Both the position numbers and the translations under genes were made by a program. From Phycisphaerae bacterium SM23_33 (GTDB taxonomy: Bacteria; Planctomycetota; Phycisphaerae; SM23-33), in NCBI GenBank assembly GCA_001303665.1, contig LJUF01000080.1, positions 1 to 10,977 on the forward strand: a DNA stretch of 10,977 bases, in the 5' to 3' direction. Shown piece by piece: positions 1 to 5,806 of this stretch; position 1 is the first letter of the stretch, and every line of letters starts with the position of its first letter. The notes below the pieces were generated by a model that was given only the letters and a program-made list of their open reading frames with translations, had not been told where the DNA came from and did not search any database.

Positions 1-2
1 AG

Positions 3-227
3 GCCTCCAGGTTCCTGCGGCGCTGGCGGAAAAGGATCGTCAACGTGGTCGCCAAATGGACCGGCCAGAGGAAGTTCGACACCGACAGGCTCGTCCGCAA
101 GCTGGTTCGGCGCTGCGACGCCCTGGGGCTGTACGTGTCCGCCGGCGAGGTCGAGACGATCTCCGAGGCCACCAGTTTCATCAGCGCCGTAATGAATAAC
201 GTGCATCTTTTCGCCGAAGGTCAGTAA
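3..227 (+). CDS. C-terminal end of an unrecognised protein (5' partial)
   Basis: The frame is open from the left edge to a TAA at 225-227, giving about 74 residues of what is probably the tail of a longer protein. It is basic at first (FLRRWRKR), then has a helical stretch (LVRKLVRRCDALGLYV) and ends HLFAEGQ. I recognise no domain. A GTG at 45 has a purine-rich AAGGA about 8 nt upstream, so a free-standing 60-residue protein is possible, but the open frame to the edge favours a truncated gene. The stop lies 5 bp before the ATP-grasp start at 233, so the two are very likely co-transcribed and perhaps functionally linked. Function unknown. Confidence 0.6.
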   Translation, partial: ASRFLRRWRKRIVNVVAKWTGQRKFDTDRLVRKLVRRCDALGLYVSAGEVETISEATSFISAVMNNVHLFAEGQ

Positions 228-232
228 CGCAC

Positions 233-1303
233 ATGAGTCACTCGCTGAACGTGACCGTCATGGTGGACGCCGGGACCATCTCCCCCGACGACCCCGAGTT
301 CACCGCCGAGCCGCAGACGACCACGGAAGGCCACGTCGTGGCGGCCCTTCGCGAGCTCGGCCACCGGGTTGGCGTCCTGGGTGTGGACGACTGCCTGGCC
401 GAGATCGTCGGCAGCCTCACCGAGCATCCCCCCGACATCGTGTTCAATCTCGCCGAGCAGTTCCGCAACGACCGCCGGCTGGACATGAACGTGCCCGCTC
501 TGCTGGAGATGATGGACGTCCGCTTCACGGGCACCGGCCCCGCCGGCCTGATGCTCTGCCGCGACAAGGGCCTGTGCAAACAGCTGCTGAGCCTGCACAA
601 GATTCGCGTTCCCGATTTCCTTGTCCTGGAGCCGGGGCAGTCGATCCGCGTCCCCAAGCGGATACAGTACCCCGTTCTCGTCAAGCCGCTGTACGAGGAC
701 GCTTCCGACGGCATTGCCATGGCCTCGCTGGTCAAGAACGAATCCGAGCTGCTGGAACGGGCCCGCTTCGTCCACGAGCGCTGGGATCAGGTGGCCATCG
801 CCGAGCAGTACATCGAAGGCCGCGAGCTGTACGTCTCGGTCCTGGGCAATGACCGGCTGACGGTCTTCCCGCCGCGGGAGATCCGCTTCGGCAACGCCGG
901 CAAAGGCGGCCCCATCATCGCCACGAGCCGGGTGAAGTGGAACGAGCAGTACCGCCAGAAGTGGAACATCGAATACGGCTTCGCCGAGTTGCCCGAGGCC
1001 GTGTTCGCGAAGGTCGCACGCGTCTGCAAGAGGGTGTACCGGCTGCTGCAGCTGCGCGACTACGGGCGGATCGACCTCCGGCTGACCCCCGAAGGCCGGA
1101 TTTTCATCCTGGAGGTCAATCCCAATCCGGGCATCGCCTACGGCGAGGATTATGCCGAATCCGCCGAGAAGGCCGGCGTCGGGTATAACCGTCTCATCGA
1201 CCGCATCCTGCGCCTGGCCCTGCGCAGGTACGAGCCCGCCCCAATCGCCGCGCACGTGAAGACCCCGCGAACGTCCGCCGCTGCCAACGTCGCCGGGGTC
1301 TAA
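233..1303 (+). CDS. ATP-grasp ligase, D-alanine--D-alanine ligase-like
   Basis: This 356-residue protein has the order of a D-Ala-D-Ala ligase-type ATP-grasp enzyme, which joins a carboxylate to an amine through an acyl phosphate. Visible landmarks are the N-terminal domain signature DIVFNLAEQ (68-76), FTGTGP (98-103) followed by CRDKGLCK (109-116), the ATP-binding strand YPVLVKP with K151 (146-152), the adenine-contact region EQYIEGRELYVSVLG (191-205), and the Mg/ATP motif GRIDLRL plus ILEVNPNPGIA (278-302; E294, N296). The small loop over ATP reads EDASDGIA (155-162) rather than the glycine/serine-rich loop of classical Ddl. Such soluble ligases are common in planctomycete genomes and their substrates are mostly unknown, so I give no symbol. 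Start: ATG 233 with GAAGG at 216-220; the gene is probably translated with the partial upstream gene. It ends exactly one base before the convergent tRNA-Ser. Confidence 0.85.
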   Translation: MSHSLNVTVMVDAGTISPDDPEFTAEPQTTTEGHVVAALRELGHRVGVLGVDDCLAEIVGSLTEHPPDIVFNLAEQFRNDRRLDMNVPALLEMMDVRFTGTGPAGLMLCRDKGLCKQLLSLHKIRVPDFLVLEPGQSIRVPKRIQYPVLVKPLYEDASDGIAMASLVKNESELLERARFVHERWDQVAIAEQYIEGRELYVSVLGNDRLTVFPPREIRFGNAGKGGPIIATSRVKWNEQYRQKWNIEYGFAELPEAVFAKVARVCKRVYRLLQLRDYGRIDLRLTPEGRIFILEVNPNPGIAYGEDYAESAEKAGVGYNRLIDRILRLALRRYEPAPIAAHVKTPRTSAAANVAGV

Positions 1304-1394
1304 CGGAGAGGCCGGGATTCGAACCCGGGGTACAGGTTTGACCCCGTACAACGGTTTAGCAAACCGTCGCCTTCATCCACTCGGCCACCTCTCC
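1304..1394 (-). tRNA. tRNA-Ser (anticodon GCU)
   Basis: On the - strand the acceptor arms GGAGAGG (1388-1394) and CCTCTCC (1305-1311) pair over 7 bp, with G at 1304 as the discriminator base, as expected for serine tRNAs. The D arm begins GCCGAGTGG. The anticodon stem ACGGT/ACCGT encloses the loop TTGCTAA, giving GCU, which reads AGC/AGU. A long class II variable arm (GTACGGG against CCTGTAC, one G-T pair) and the T arm CCGGG-TTCGAAT-CCCGG complete a 91-nt serine tRNA. CCA is not encoded. The 3' end directly abuts the stop codon of the convergent ATP-grasp gene. Confidence 0.96.
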
Positions 1395-1407
1395 GGGGCG
1401 GCTACAC

Positions 1408-1434
1408 CCTATAAGGAATACGCCCGCAAATCAA
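1408..1434 (-). promoter_or_regulatory. Possible promoter of tRNA-Ser
   Basis: On the - strand, TTGATT (1429-1434) and TATAGG (1408-1413) are separated by 15 bp, just short of the ideal 17. The -10-like box lies 13 bp before the tRNA 5' end at 1394. Shifting the -35 to CTTGAT gives a 16-bp spacer. The placement is right but the boxes are only fair matches. Confidence 0.42.
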
Positions 1435-1506
1435 GCCGCAGCACGGAAAAGGCCCGTCGGCCGGCCGGCTCGCCCGCGATGCCGCTGCCTCCGCTGCCAC
1501 GCCGGA

Positions 1507-1535
1507 TTGATACCCGCCGCGCCGGCCGGTATGAT
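1507..1535 (+). promoter_or_regulatory. Sigma-70-type promoter of the CAU tRNA
   Basis: TTGATA (1507-1512) and TATGAT (1530-1535) are separated by exactly 17 bp; the boxes match consensus at 4/6 and 5/6. Transcription would start near 1542, about 8 nt before the mature tRNA 5' end at 1550. It is conspicuous because the surroundings are almost pure G+C. Confidence 0.75.
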
Positions 1536-1549
1536 CGAAGCTGCTGCCG

Positions 1550-1621
1550 GGGCCCTTAGCTCAGCGGCAGAGCAGTGGACTCATAATCCATTGGTCGCAG
1601 GTTCGAATCCTGCAGGGCCCA
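1550..1621 (+). tRNA. tRNA with CAU anticodon, probably tRNA-Ile2
   Basis: A 72-nt cloverleaf: acceptor GGGCCCT/AGGGCCC with discriminator A1621, D arm GCTC-AGCGGCA-GAGC, anticodon stem GTGGA/TCCAT around the loop CTCATAA (anticodon CAU), and T arm GCAGG-TTCGAAT-CCTGC. CAU occurs in initiator Met, elongator Met and the Ile2 tRNA whose C34 is changed to lysidine by TilS to read AUA. The C4-G69 and C5-G68 acceptor pairs, the CCTTAGCTCAG start and the TTGGTCGC segment before the T arm resemble bacterial tRNA-Ile2 more than elongator Met. It lacks the three G-C pairs of initiator anticodon stems. Automated pipelines may label it tRNA-Met. CCA is not encoded. Confidence 0.9.
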
Positions 1622-1661
1622 TCCGCCGACGCTCGCCCCGACGGGGCGAGCTATGGCGGAT
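1621..1661. terminator. Long two-part hairpin after the CAU tRNA
   Basis: The inner stem GCTCGCCCC (1631-1639) / GGGGCGAGC (1643-1651) is 9 perfect pairs around a GAC loop. The outer stem ATCCGCC (1621-1627) / GGCGGAT (1655-1661) adds 7 pairs, separated from the inner stem by a symmetric 3x3 internal loop. A smaller CCCC-GCGT-GGGG hairpin lies just beyond, near 1672-1683. There is no T tract, so this is not a classical intrinsic terminator. Its position between a + strand tRNA and the end of a - strand gene suits a bidirectional transcription stop or 3'-end processing element. A REP-like repeat is the alternative. Confidence 0.6.
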
Positions 1662-1710
1662 GCCCGCCGAACCCCGCGTGGGGCAAATGCCGCGACCACG
1701 GCAGCGGCCT

Positions 1711-2448
1711 CTATTGCCTCCCTTGGCCGGCGATGTTCCATTTTCCCTCCAGCCCCGCCTGGAGGGTCCTGAGCACGTGGCTCTTGCCGTCCTGCATCCA
1801 GAACCCGGACGGCTGGGTGGTCCGGAGCATGTGTCCGGTAAGCACGGCGTCGAACTCGCGCTGGGCGACGCGGCGGAGGCTGCCCAGGAGCTTCTGGGCG
1901 TCGAAGTCGAAGCTGCCCGAGTAGCCGATGGTCCCGTTGGGCATCACCAGGTCACCCGTGAAGGCGCACCGCACCGAGTCAATGCCGGCGAAATAGGACA
2001 CGCACGTGCTGGTGTGGCCGGGGGTATCGAGCATCTCGAACCGCACGCCGGAACAGGCGAAAGCTTCTCCATCCTCCAGCACACGGTCGAGCGCCGGAAC
2101 CTCCCCGCCGAAGTACTCCCGCGCCCTTTCGTGTTGGCTGAATGCGGCAGCACCGCGCCCGCCCCAGATGCTCACACCGTCAGCCCGCAGCTGCGACACA
2201 CCGCCGGCGTGATCCCAATGCAGGTGCGTCAGCAGGCACAGCTCGACGCGATCCCACAGGCCCCAGCGGGCGAGGTTCGCCTTCATCAGCGGGTAGGACG
2301 GCCCCCCGCGCCCGGAGTCGATGAGCACGACCGACTCGCCGCAGTCCACGGCGAACACATCGCAGTTGACGACGTCCTTGCCGGCCAGGTCCCACCAAGC
2401 CACGCGGTACAGGTGCGGCAGGATTTGCGTTCCGTGCTGAGTGTCCAT
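1711..2448 (-). CDS. Metallo-beta-lactamase-fold hydrolase
   Basis: A 245-residue single-domain MBL-fold protein with the full binuclear metal set: THLHWDH gives H75, H77, D79 and H80; TPGH gives H145; FTGD gives D166; LTGH gives H206. The early strand VVLIDSGRG (41-49) is also typical. The family includes glyoxalase II, lactonases and other ester or thioester hydrolases; nothing here fixes the substrate. There is no signal peptide, so it is probably cytoplasmic. The frame stays open to an ATG at 2622 (303 residues), but I chose ATG 2448 because AGAGGAA lies 6 nt upstream and the fold begins right after it, whereas the 58 extra residues look like untranslated sequence. It lies 180 bp downstream of the UPF0158 gene on the same strand and may share its transcript. 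Confidence 0.87.
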   Translation of the reverse strand: MDTQHGTQILPHLYRVAWWDLAGKDVVNCDVFAVDCGESVVLIDSGRGGPSYPLMKANLARWGLWDRVELCLLTHLHWDHAGGVSQLRADGVSIWGGRGAAAFSQHERAREYFGGEVPALDRVLEDGEAFACSGVRFEMLDTPGHTSTCVSYFAGIDSVRCAFTGDLVMPNGTIGYSGSFDFDAQKLLGSLRRVAQREFDAVLTGHMLRTTQPSGFWMQDGKSHVLRTLQAGLEGKWNIAGQGRQ

Positions 2449-2454
2449 GTCGAG

Positions 2455-2461
2455 TTCCTCT
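2455..2461 (-). promoter_or_regulatory. Ribosome binding site fixing the MBL-fold start
   Basis: AGAGGAA on the - strand ends 6 nt before ATG 2448. It supports this internal start over the longer open frame beginning at 2622. The 2449-2628 gap between the two genes otherwise shows nothing I can identify. Confidence 0.7.
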
Positions 2462-2628
2462 TGCCCGGTCGCACGCCGGATACGCCAGCTTCCCTGCCAT
2501 TGCACCTCGCAAGGAGCCCTCGGCAGGCGCTTCTGCCAGCCCGGCGGGGATTGGCCTGCCTGGGTGGCGGCTTCCAGCCGGATCAGTTGCCCCGCCGGCG
2601 TCAGTGCCGCGTCCCCAGGCATTGCCCA

Positions 2629-3108
2629 TCACTCGCGGAAGGCGATGCCATGCTCCAGGCAGAACTCCCGGGCGACCTCCCCGTAGCGCTCCTGCCGGAA
2701 GGCGTACCATTTCTCCGCCAGTCCCAGCCGGTGGATGGTGTCCTTGAAGTACCGGAACGCCCCCCGGCCGTGAATGGCGCCGAGCAGTTGGTCCGCCTGT
2801 GATTGGTCGTCCTGGCCGGCGGCAAACCTCTCCATCATGTGCCACTCGTCGATCTCGAACCGGTCAGGCAGCGGGATGAATCGGCGTTGCTTGGCCTGGC
2901 CCTGCTCCCAGGCCGCCTCTTCATCCTCCTGGATCAGGCGGTCCAGCTCGGCCTGCTCCTTTTGCCAGTCCGGGGCGCTGTCGCCATCGTCGAACGAGTC
3001 GACGTCCGAGGGCCCCTCCACGATCCGGTCCTCCAGCCGGTCGTAGTAGCAGGAATGCTCGTCGCTGGTCGTCTCCAGTGCCCCGATAATCTCCTCCAAC
3101 GCGATCAT
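2629..3108 (-). CDS. UPF0158 family protein
   Basis: A 159-residue soluble acidic protein. Its C-terminal half carries the pattern I associate with UPF0158: RFIPLPDRFEIDEWHMMERF (76-95), then GRGAFRYFKDTI (114-125), then EKWYAFRQERY (132-142). The N-terminal third is rich in Asp and Glu (SDVDSFDDGD, LIQEDEEAAWE) and looks helical or partly disordered. No biochemical role is established for the family to my knowledge; its compact aromatic and charged motifs suggest binding rather than catalysis. The start is ATG 3108, with AGGAGA 6 nt upstream. The frame is open back to 3456, but the extension is Arg/Pro-rich non-coding-like sequence. A 16-bp inverted repeat and a candidate promoter lie just upstream, so this gene probably starts its own transcript. 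Confidence 0.85.
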   Translation of the reverse strand: MIALEEIIGALETTSDEHSCYYDRLEDRIVEGPSDVDSFDDGDSAPDWQKEQAELDRLIQEDEEAAWEQGQAKQRRFIPLPDRFEIDEWHMMERFAAGQDDQSQADQLLGAIHGRGAFRYFKDTIHRLGLAEKWYAFRQERYGEVAREFCLEHGIAFRE

Positions 3109-3114
3109 GGCTTG

Positions 3115-3120
3115 TCTCCT
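3115..3120 (-). promoter_or_regulatory. Ribosome binding site fixing the UPF0158 start
   Basis: AGGAGA on the - strand lies 6 nt before ATG 3108. It selects this start over the upstream ATG at 3456, which would give an implausible 116-residue extension. Confidence 0.7.
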
Positions 3121-3161
3121 GAACGAGGCGGCCCTGGCTTGCGGTCGGCACCGCACAAGAC

Positions 3162-3196
3162 AAGATACGCGCCGCGGCCATCTCTGCAAGCAGAGA
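3162..3196 (-). promoter_or_regulatory. Candidate promoter with overlapping 16-bp dyad, upstream of UPF0158
   Basis: TCTCTGC-AA-GCAGAGA (3181-3196) is an inverted repeat with 7-bp perfect arms, too tight for a good hairpin and so more like a protein-binding dyad. On the - strand, TTGCAG (3184-3189) lies inside it and TATCTT (3162-3167) follows after 16 bp, giving a fair promoter with its -35 covered by the dyad. The start would be near 3155, leaving a leader of about 45 nt. This layout would suit a repressor, but no regulator gene is in view. The rest of the 3109-3371 gap shows nothing clear. Confidence 0.4.
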
Positions 3197-3371
3197 CGTT
3201 TTCGCCGACTGGGAGGAATGGTTGCTGCATTGGGCTTGCCCACGGCAAGGCGTTCGGTTCTCTCCTGGCCGGCCCGGCTTCGACTGAAGGGGGCGAGCCA
3301 AGAGGCGGTTACCAAGCGAGGCGAACGAAGCGAAGTCTGGTTTGGTTTTCGCGTTCCGGCCGGAGGGGAGG

Positions 3372-4769
3372 CTATTGGGCGGGCGTGCGGCGGCGGCAGA
3401 GAAGGTACAGCGGCACGCCGGCCAGCAGCACGCACACGCCCACCATGGCGCCCCACCGCCGGTAGGCCAGGCTGCTGTAGAGCATCCAGGCGGACATCAG
3501 GCAGAAAATGGTCACCGTGACGGGAAACAGCGGCACGCGGAACGGCCGCGGGGCGTTGGGGTCCCTGATCCGCAGGATGACCACGGAGATGCCCGTCAAC
3601 AGCAGAAAGGCCCAGAAGGCCGGGGCGGTGTATTCCACCGCCGTCTCAAAGCCGTCGCCCAGGGCCTCACGGAACCGCGCGCCCAGGCCCGGCAGCAGGA
3701 TCAGGATGACGGCGATGGCGCTCTGGACGGCGATGGCGTTGGCCGGCGTGCGGAAGCGGCGGTGCCATTTTCCCAGGAAGCGAAAGCTGGCGTAGTCGTC
3801 GCCCAGGGCGCAGATCGCCCGCGAGCCGGTGAAGATGCAGCCGTCCAGGGCGCCCAGCGCGGAGACGGCCACAAGGATGGTAACGGCGAGCATGCCGCCG
3901 CTGCCCAGCGACCGCAGCATGGCGTCGGCCGCCACCGCACTGGAGCCGGCCACGCCGTCTATGCCGAGAATGCGAAGGTACGCCGCGTTCACGGCGAGGT
4001 ACAGCACGGTGATCAGGCCGATGCTGCCCAGCAGCACCCACAGCATGTTTCGGCGCTCGTGTCGCAGCTCCCCGGCCACGTAAGCGGCCTCATTCCACCC
4101 CCCGAAGGCGTACAGCACGAACACCATGGCCAGCCCCAGGGCCTTGAAATCCGGCCAGCTTGACGCGGCTGCGGTGGCGGCAGGCGCCGCTGCCGTGGCG
4201 GGCGCCGCTGCCGTGGCGGGCGCCGCCGCCGGCCGCGCGATCAGCAGGCCGACCACCACGATCCCCAGCACGCCGATGACCTTGGCCGCCGTCAGCAGGT
4301 CCTGCGTCCACTTGGCCGCCCGCAGCCCGATGACGTTGCAGACGGTCAGGATCACCGTGGCCAGCAGGGCGAAGATCATGGGTGCGGGGTGCTCCCGTCC
4401 CAGCAGCCCGGCGGCGTAGTCGCCGAAGACGTAGGCCACGGCGGCGATGGAGCCGGTCTGAATGACCGACGCGCGGGCCCAGACGAAGAGGAAGCCGACC
4501 GTTCCGCCCAGGGAGCGCGAGAGGTAGGCGTACTCTCCGCCCACGACGGGGTAGGTGGTGGCCAGCTCCGCGTAGCACAGGGCGCCGCACAGGCAGAGGA
4601 AGCCCCCGGCCAGCCACGTCAGCAGCATTATCCCTGGGGTGCCCGTGCGGGCCGCGACCAGCGAGGGGGCCCTGTAGATTCCCGCGCCCACAACGATGCC
4701 CACGATCACGCAAATGGCGTCGATGACCGAGAGGTGACGCACGGGGGCAGACGGCTGATTCGATGTCAT
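3372..4769 (-). CDS. APC-superfamily amino acid permease
   Basis: A 465-residue inner-membrane transporter with about 12 hydrophobic segments, near 14-34, 47-66, 90-117, 130-149, 160-178, 208-228, 243-264, 291-312, 346-365, 383-400, 412-432 and 442-457. The broken first helix with GIVVGAGIYRAP (24-35) and the following YPVVGGEYAYLSR (73-85) are hallmarks of amino acid/polyamine/organocation permeases that import or exchange amino acids using ion gradients. The substrate cannot be read from sequence. The loop after helix 5 (about 179-204) carries an Ala/Pro/Thr repeat unusual for the family. The start is ATG 4769, with GGAG 8 nt upstream. It lies 166 bp downstream of the O-methyltransferase on the same strand, so co-transcription is possible but not shown. 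Confidence 0.9.
   Translation of the reverse strand: MTSNQPSAPVRHLSVIDAICVIVGIVVGAGIYRAPSLVAARTGTPGIMLLTWLAGGFLCLCGALCYAELATTYPVVGGEYAYLSRSLGGTVGFLFVWARASVIQTGSIAAVAYVFGDYAAGLLGREHPAPMIFALLATVILTVCNVIGLRAAKWTQDLLTAAKVIGVLGIVVVGLLIARPAAAPATAAAPATAAAPAATAAASSWPDFKALGLAMVFVLYAFGGWNEAAYVAGELRHERRNMLWVLLGSIGLITVLYLAVNAAYLRILGIDGVAGSSAVAADAMLRSLGSGGMLAVTILVAVSALGALDGCIFTGSRAICALGDDYASFRFLGKWHRRFRTPANAIAVQSAIAVILILLPGLGARFREALGDGFETAVEYTAPAFWAFLLLTGISVVILRIRDPNAPRPFRVPLFPVTVTIFCLMSAWMLYSSLAYRRWGAMVGVCVLLAGVPLYLLCRRRTPAQ
4183..4218. repeat. 18-bp tandem repeat inside the permease gene
   Basis: Two perfect 18-bp copies (4183-4200 and 4201-4218, unit beginning GGCGCCGCTG) are followed by a partial third copy from 4219 and preceded by a degenerate one near 4165-4182. 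The unit is a multiple of three and encodes the AAAPAT-type repeat in the loop after helix 5, so copy-number change would lengthen the loop without shifting frame. Confidence 0.85.
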
Positions 4770-4851
4770 TCAGTGGGCTCCGGTACAGTAAAGAAACCGA
4801 TGGCAGCGGAGGTAGGTTCGGCCGCCGCCGGCCGCGCCTGCCGCGGGACAG

Positions 4852-4868
4852 GCCGCCCACGAGGCGGC
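4852..4868. other. GC-rich hairpin between permease and O-methyltransferase
   Basis: GCCGCC (4852-4857) and GGCGGC (4863-4868) pair around a 5-nt loop, about 70 bp past the O-methyltransferase stop on the - strand. No T tract follows. It may weaken read-through into the permease or may simply reflect high GC. The rest of this 166-bp gap shows nothing clear. Confidence 0.3.
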
Positions 4869-4935
4869 GCTGGCCGGCAGGGCGAGAGATGAGAGGGTTT
4901 TCGCCGGGCTGGTCCGGGGCCTCATGGGGCGATCC

Positions 4936-5643
4936 TCAACGCTTCTTGAGGGTCACGCCGATGCCCGCGGCGTGCATGTGGAGGAAGAGCGTCTCCAGCT
5001 CCGCCCGGGTGGTGACCGCCTCTAGGTACTTCTTCATGGGGCCGGCAGCCGAACGGGCGTTGTGAGCCAGGATGAGCCCGCCCGGCCGGACCAGCGGCAG
5101 CAGCTTGTTCAGGTAATCGAAGTAGCCTTCCTTGTCGGCGTCCAGGAAGACGACGTCGATGGGTCCTTGGAGCTTGGCCACCTCCTTGTGGGCGTCGCCC
5201 TCGACCAGCGTGACGATCTTGTCCACGCCGGCGCGGCGGAAGTTTTCGCGGGCCAGGGCGGCCCGGCGGGCGTCGATCTCATGGGTCGTGAGCTTACCGC
5301 CGGTGGTCCGCAGGGCCAGGCAGAACCAGATGGCCGAGTACCCGTTGGAGGTGCCGATCTCGACCACGTGCTTGGCGCCGACGGCCTCCGTGAGAAGCCG
5401 CAGCAGCCGGCCGTCCTCCGGCGGGACGTTCTGCATGCCTCGGGCCTGGTTCAGGCGCATGTCCTCGAGCACGGCGAGGATCTTTTTCTCGGCCTCGGTC
5501 TTGGGCAACGGCGAGCCGGCCGTGAGCGGCGCCGCGGCCCGGCCCCGGCGCCCCTCCTGTCCGCCCGGCGGTTGTGCGGCGGTGACGTACGCCAGCAGAG
5601 CGATTGCAAATGCCGCCATGAATGCGGTTGCCAGCAGCCTCAT
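4936..5643 (-). CDS. Exported O-methyltransferase, caffeoyl-CoA OMT type
   Basis: A 235-residue class I SAM methyltransferase of the Methyltransf_3 / caffeoyl-CoA type. After a signal peptide (MRLL, hydrophobic 5-20, likely cleavage near VTAA 20-23) come the SAM motif VVEIGTSNGYSAI (93-105), the acidic ribose-binding end of strand 2 (HEID, 121-124), VEGDAHK (147-153), the metal-site motif VFLDADKEGY (165-174) and RPGGLILAHNA (186-196). Catechol-type members use Asp from LDADK plus an Asp-Asn pair; here that pair reads His194-Asn195. The signal peptide is odd for an enzyme using a cytoplasmic cofactor. The start is ATG 5643, with GGAGAG 6-7 nt upstream. It follows the next methyltransferase gene by 163 bp on the same strand. 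Substrate unknown. Confidence 0.88.
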   Translation of the reverse strand: MRLLATAFMAAFAIALLAYVTAAQPPGGQEGRRGRAAAPLTAGSPLPKTEAEKKILAVLEDMRLNQARGMQNVPPEDGRLLRLLTEAVGAKHVVEIGTSNGYSAIWFCLALRTTGGKLTTHEIDARRAALARENFRRAGVDKIVTLVEGDAHKEVAKLQGPIDVVFLDADKEGYFDYLNKLLPLVRPGGLILAHNARSAAGPMKKYLEAVTTRAELETLFLHMHAAGIGVTLKKR

Positions 5644-5806
5644 CGAATCTCTCCAGTCGGATCAGCCGGTTCCCGGCAGCGACTTGGCCCTTGCGTGATG
5701 CGGTCACGGGTTGAGTTCCGGCGCAGCGCCGCTGTCTTTGGTCTGACTTACGCGACGACACGTCAGCGGGACGCCCAAGCCGCAACCGCCCGCCGGCCGT
5801 CTTGCA

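Noticed and set aside
221..1351. A 376-codon antisense frame over the ATP-grasp gene and part of tRNA-Ser
   Set aside because: It runs through a structured tRNA and has low-complexity composition; the + frame has conserved ATP-grasp motifs. It is a GC-driven shadow.
2449..2622. N-terminal extension of the MBL-fold protein to ATG 2622
   Set aside because: The fold starts at ATG 2448, which has a good ribosome binding site; the 58 extra residues show no conserved character.
1507..2802. A 431-codon + strand frame spanning the CAU tRNA, the hairpin and the MBL-fold gene
   Set aside because: It crosses a tRNA and an intergenic hairpin, lacks recognisable domains, and opposes the well-supported MBL-fold gene.
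3109..3456. N-terminal extension of the UPF0158 protein to ATG 3456
   Set aside because: The 116 extra residues are Arg/Pro/Ser-rich and overlap the permease 3' end; ATG 3108 has a clear AGGAGA site.
4183..4218. Tandem repeat as part of a CRISPR array
   Set aside because: The copies are directly adjacent without spacers and lie inside a coding frame.
5719..5731. CGGCG-CAG-CGCCG hairpin in the gap between the two methyltransferase genes
   Set aside because: The stem is only 5 bp with a 3-nt loop and no T tract follows; such palindromes are expected by chance at this GC content.
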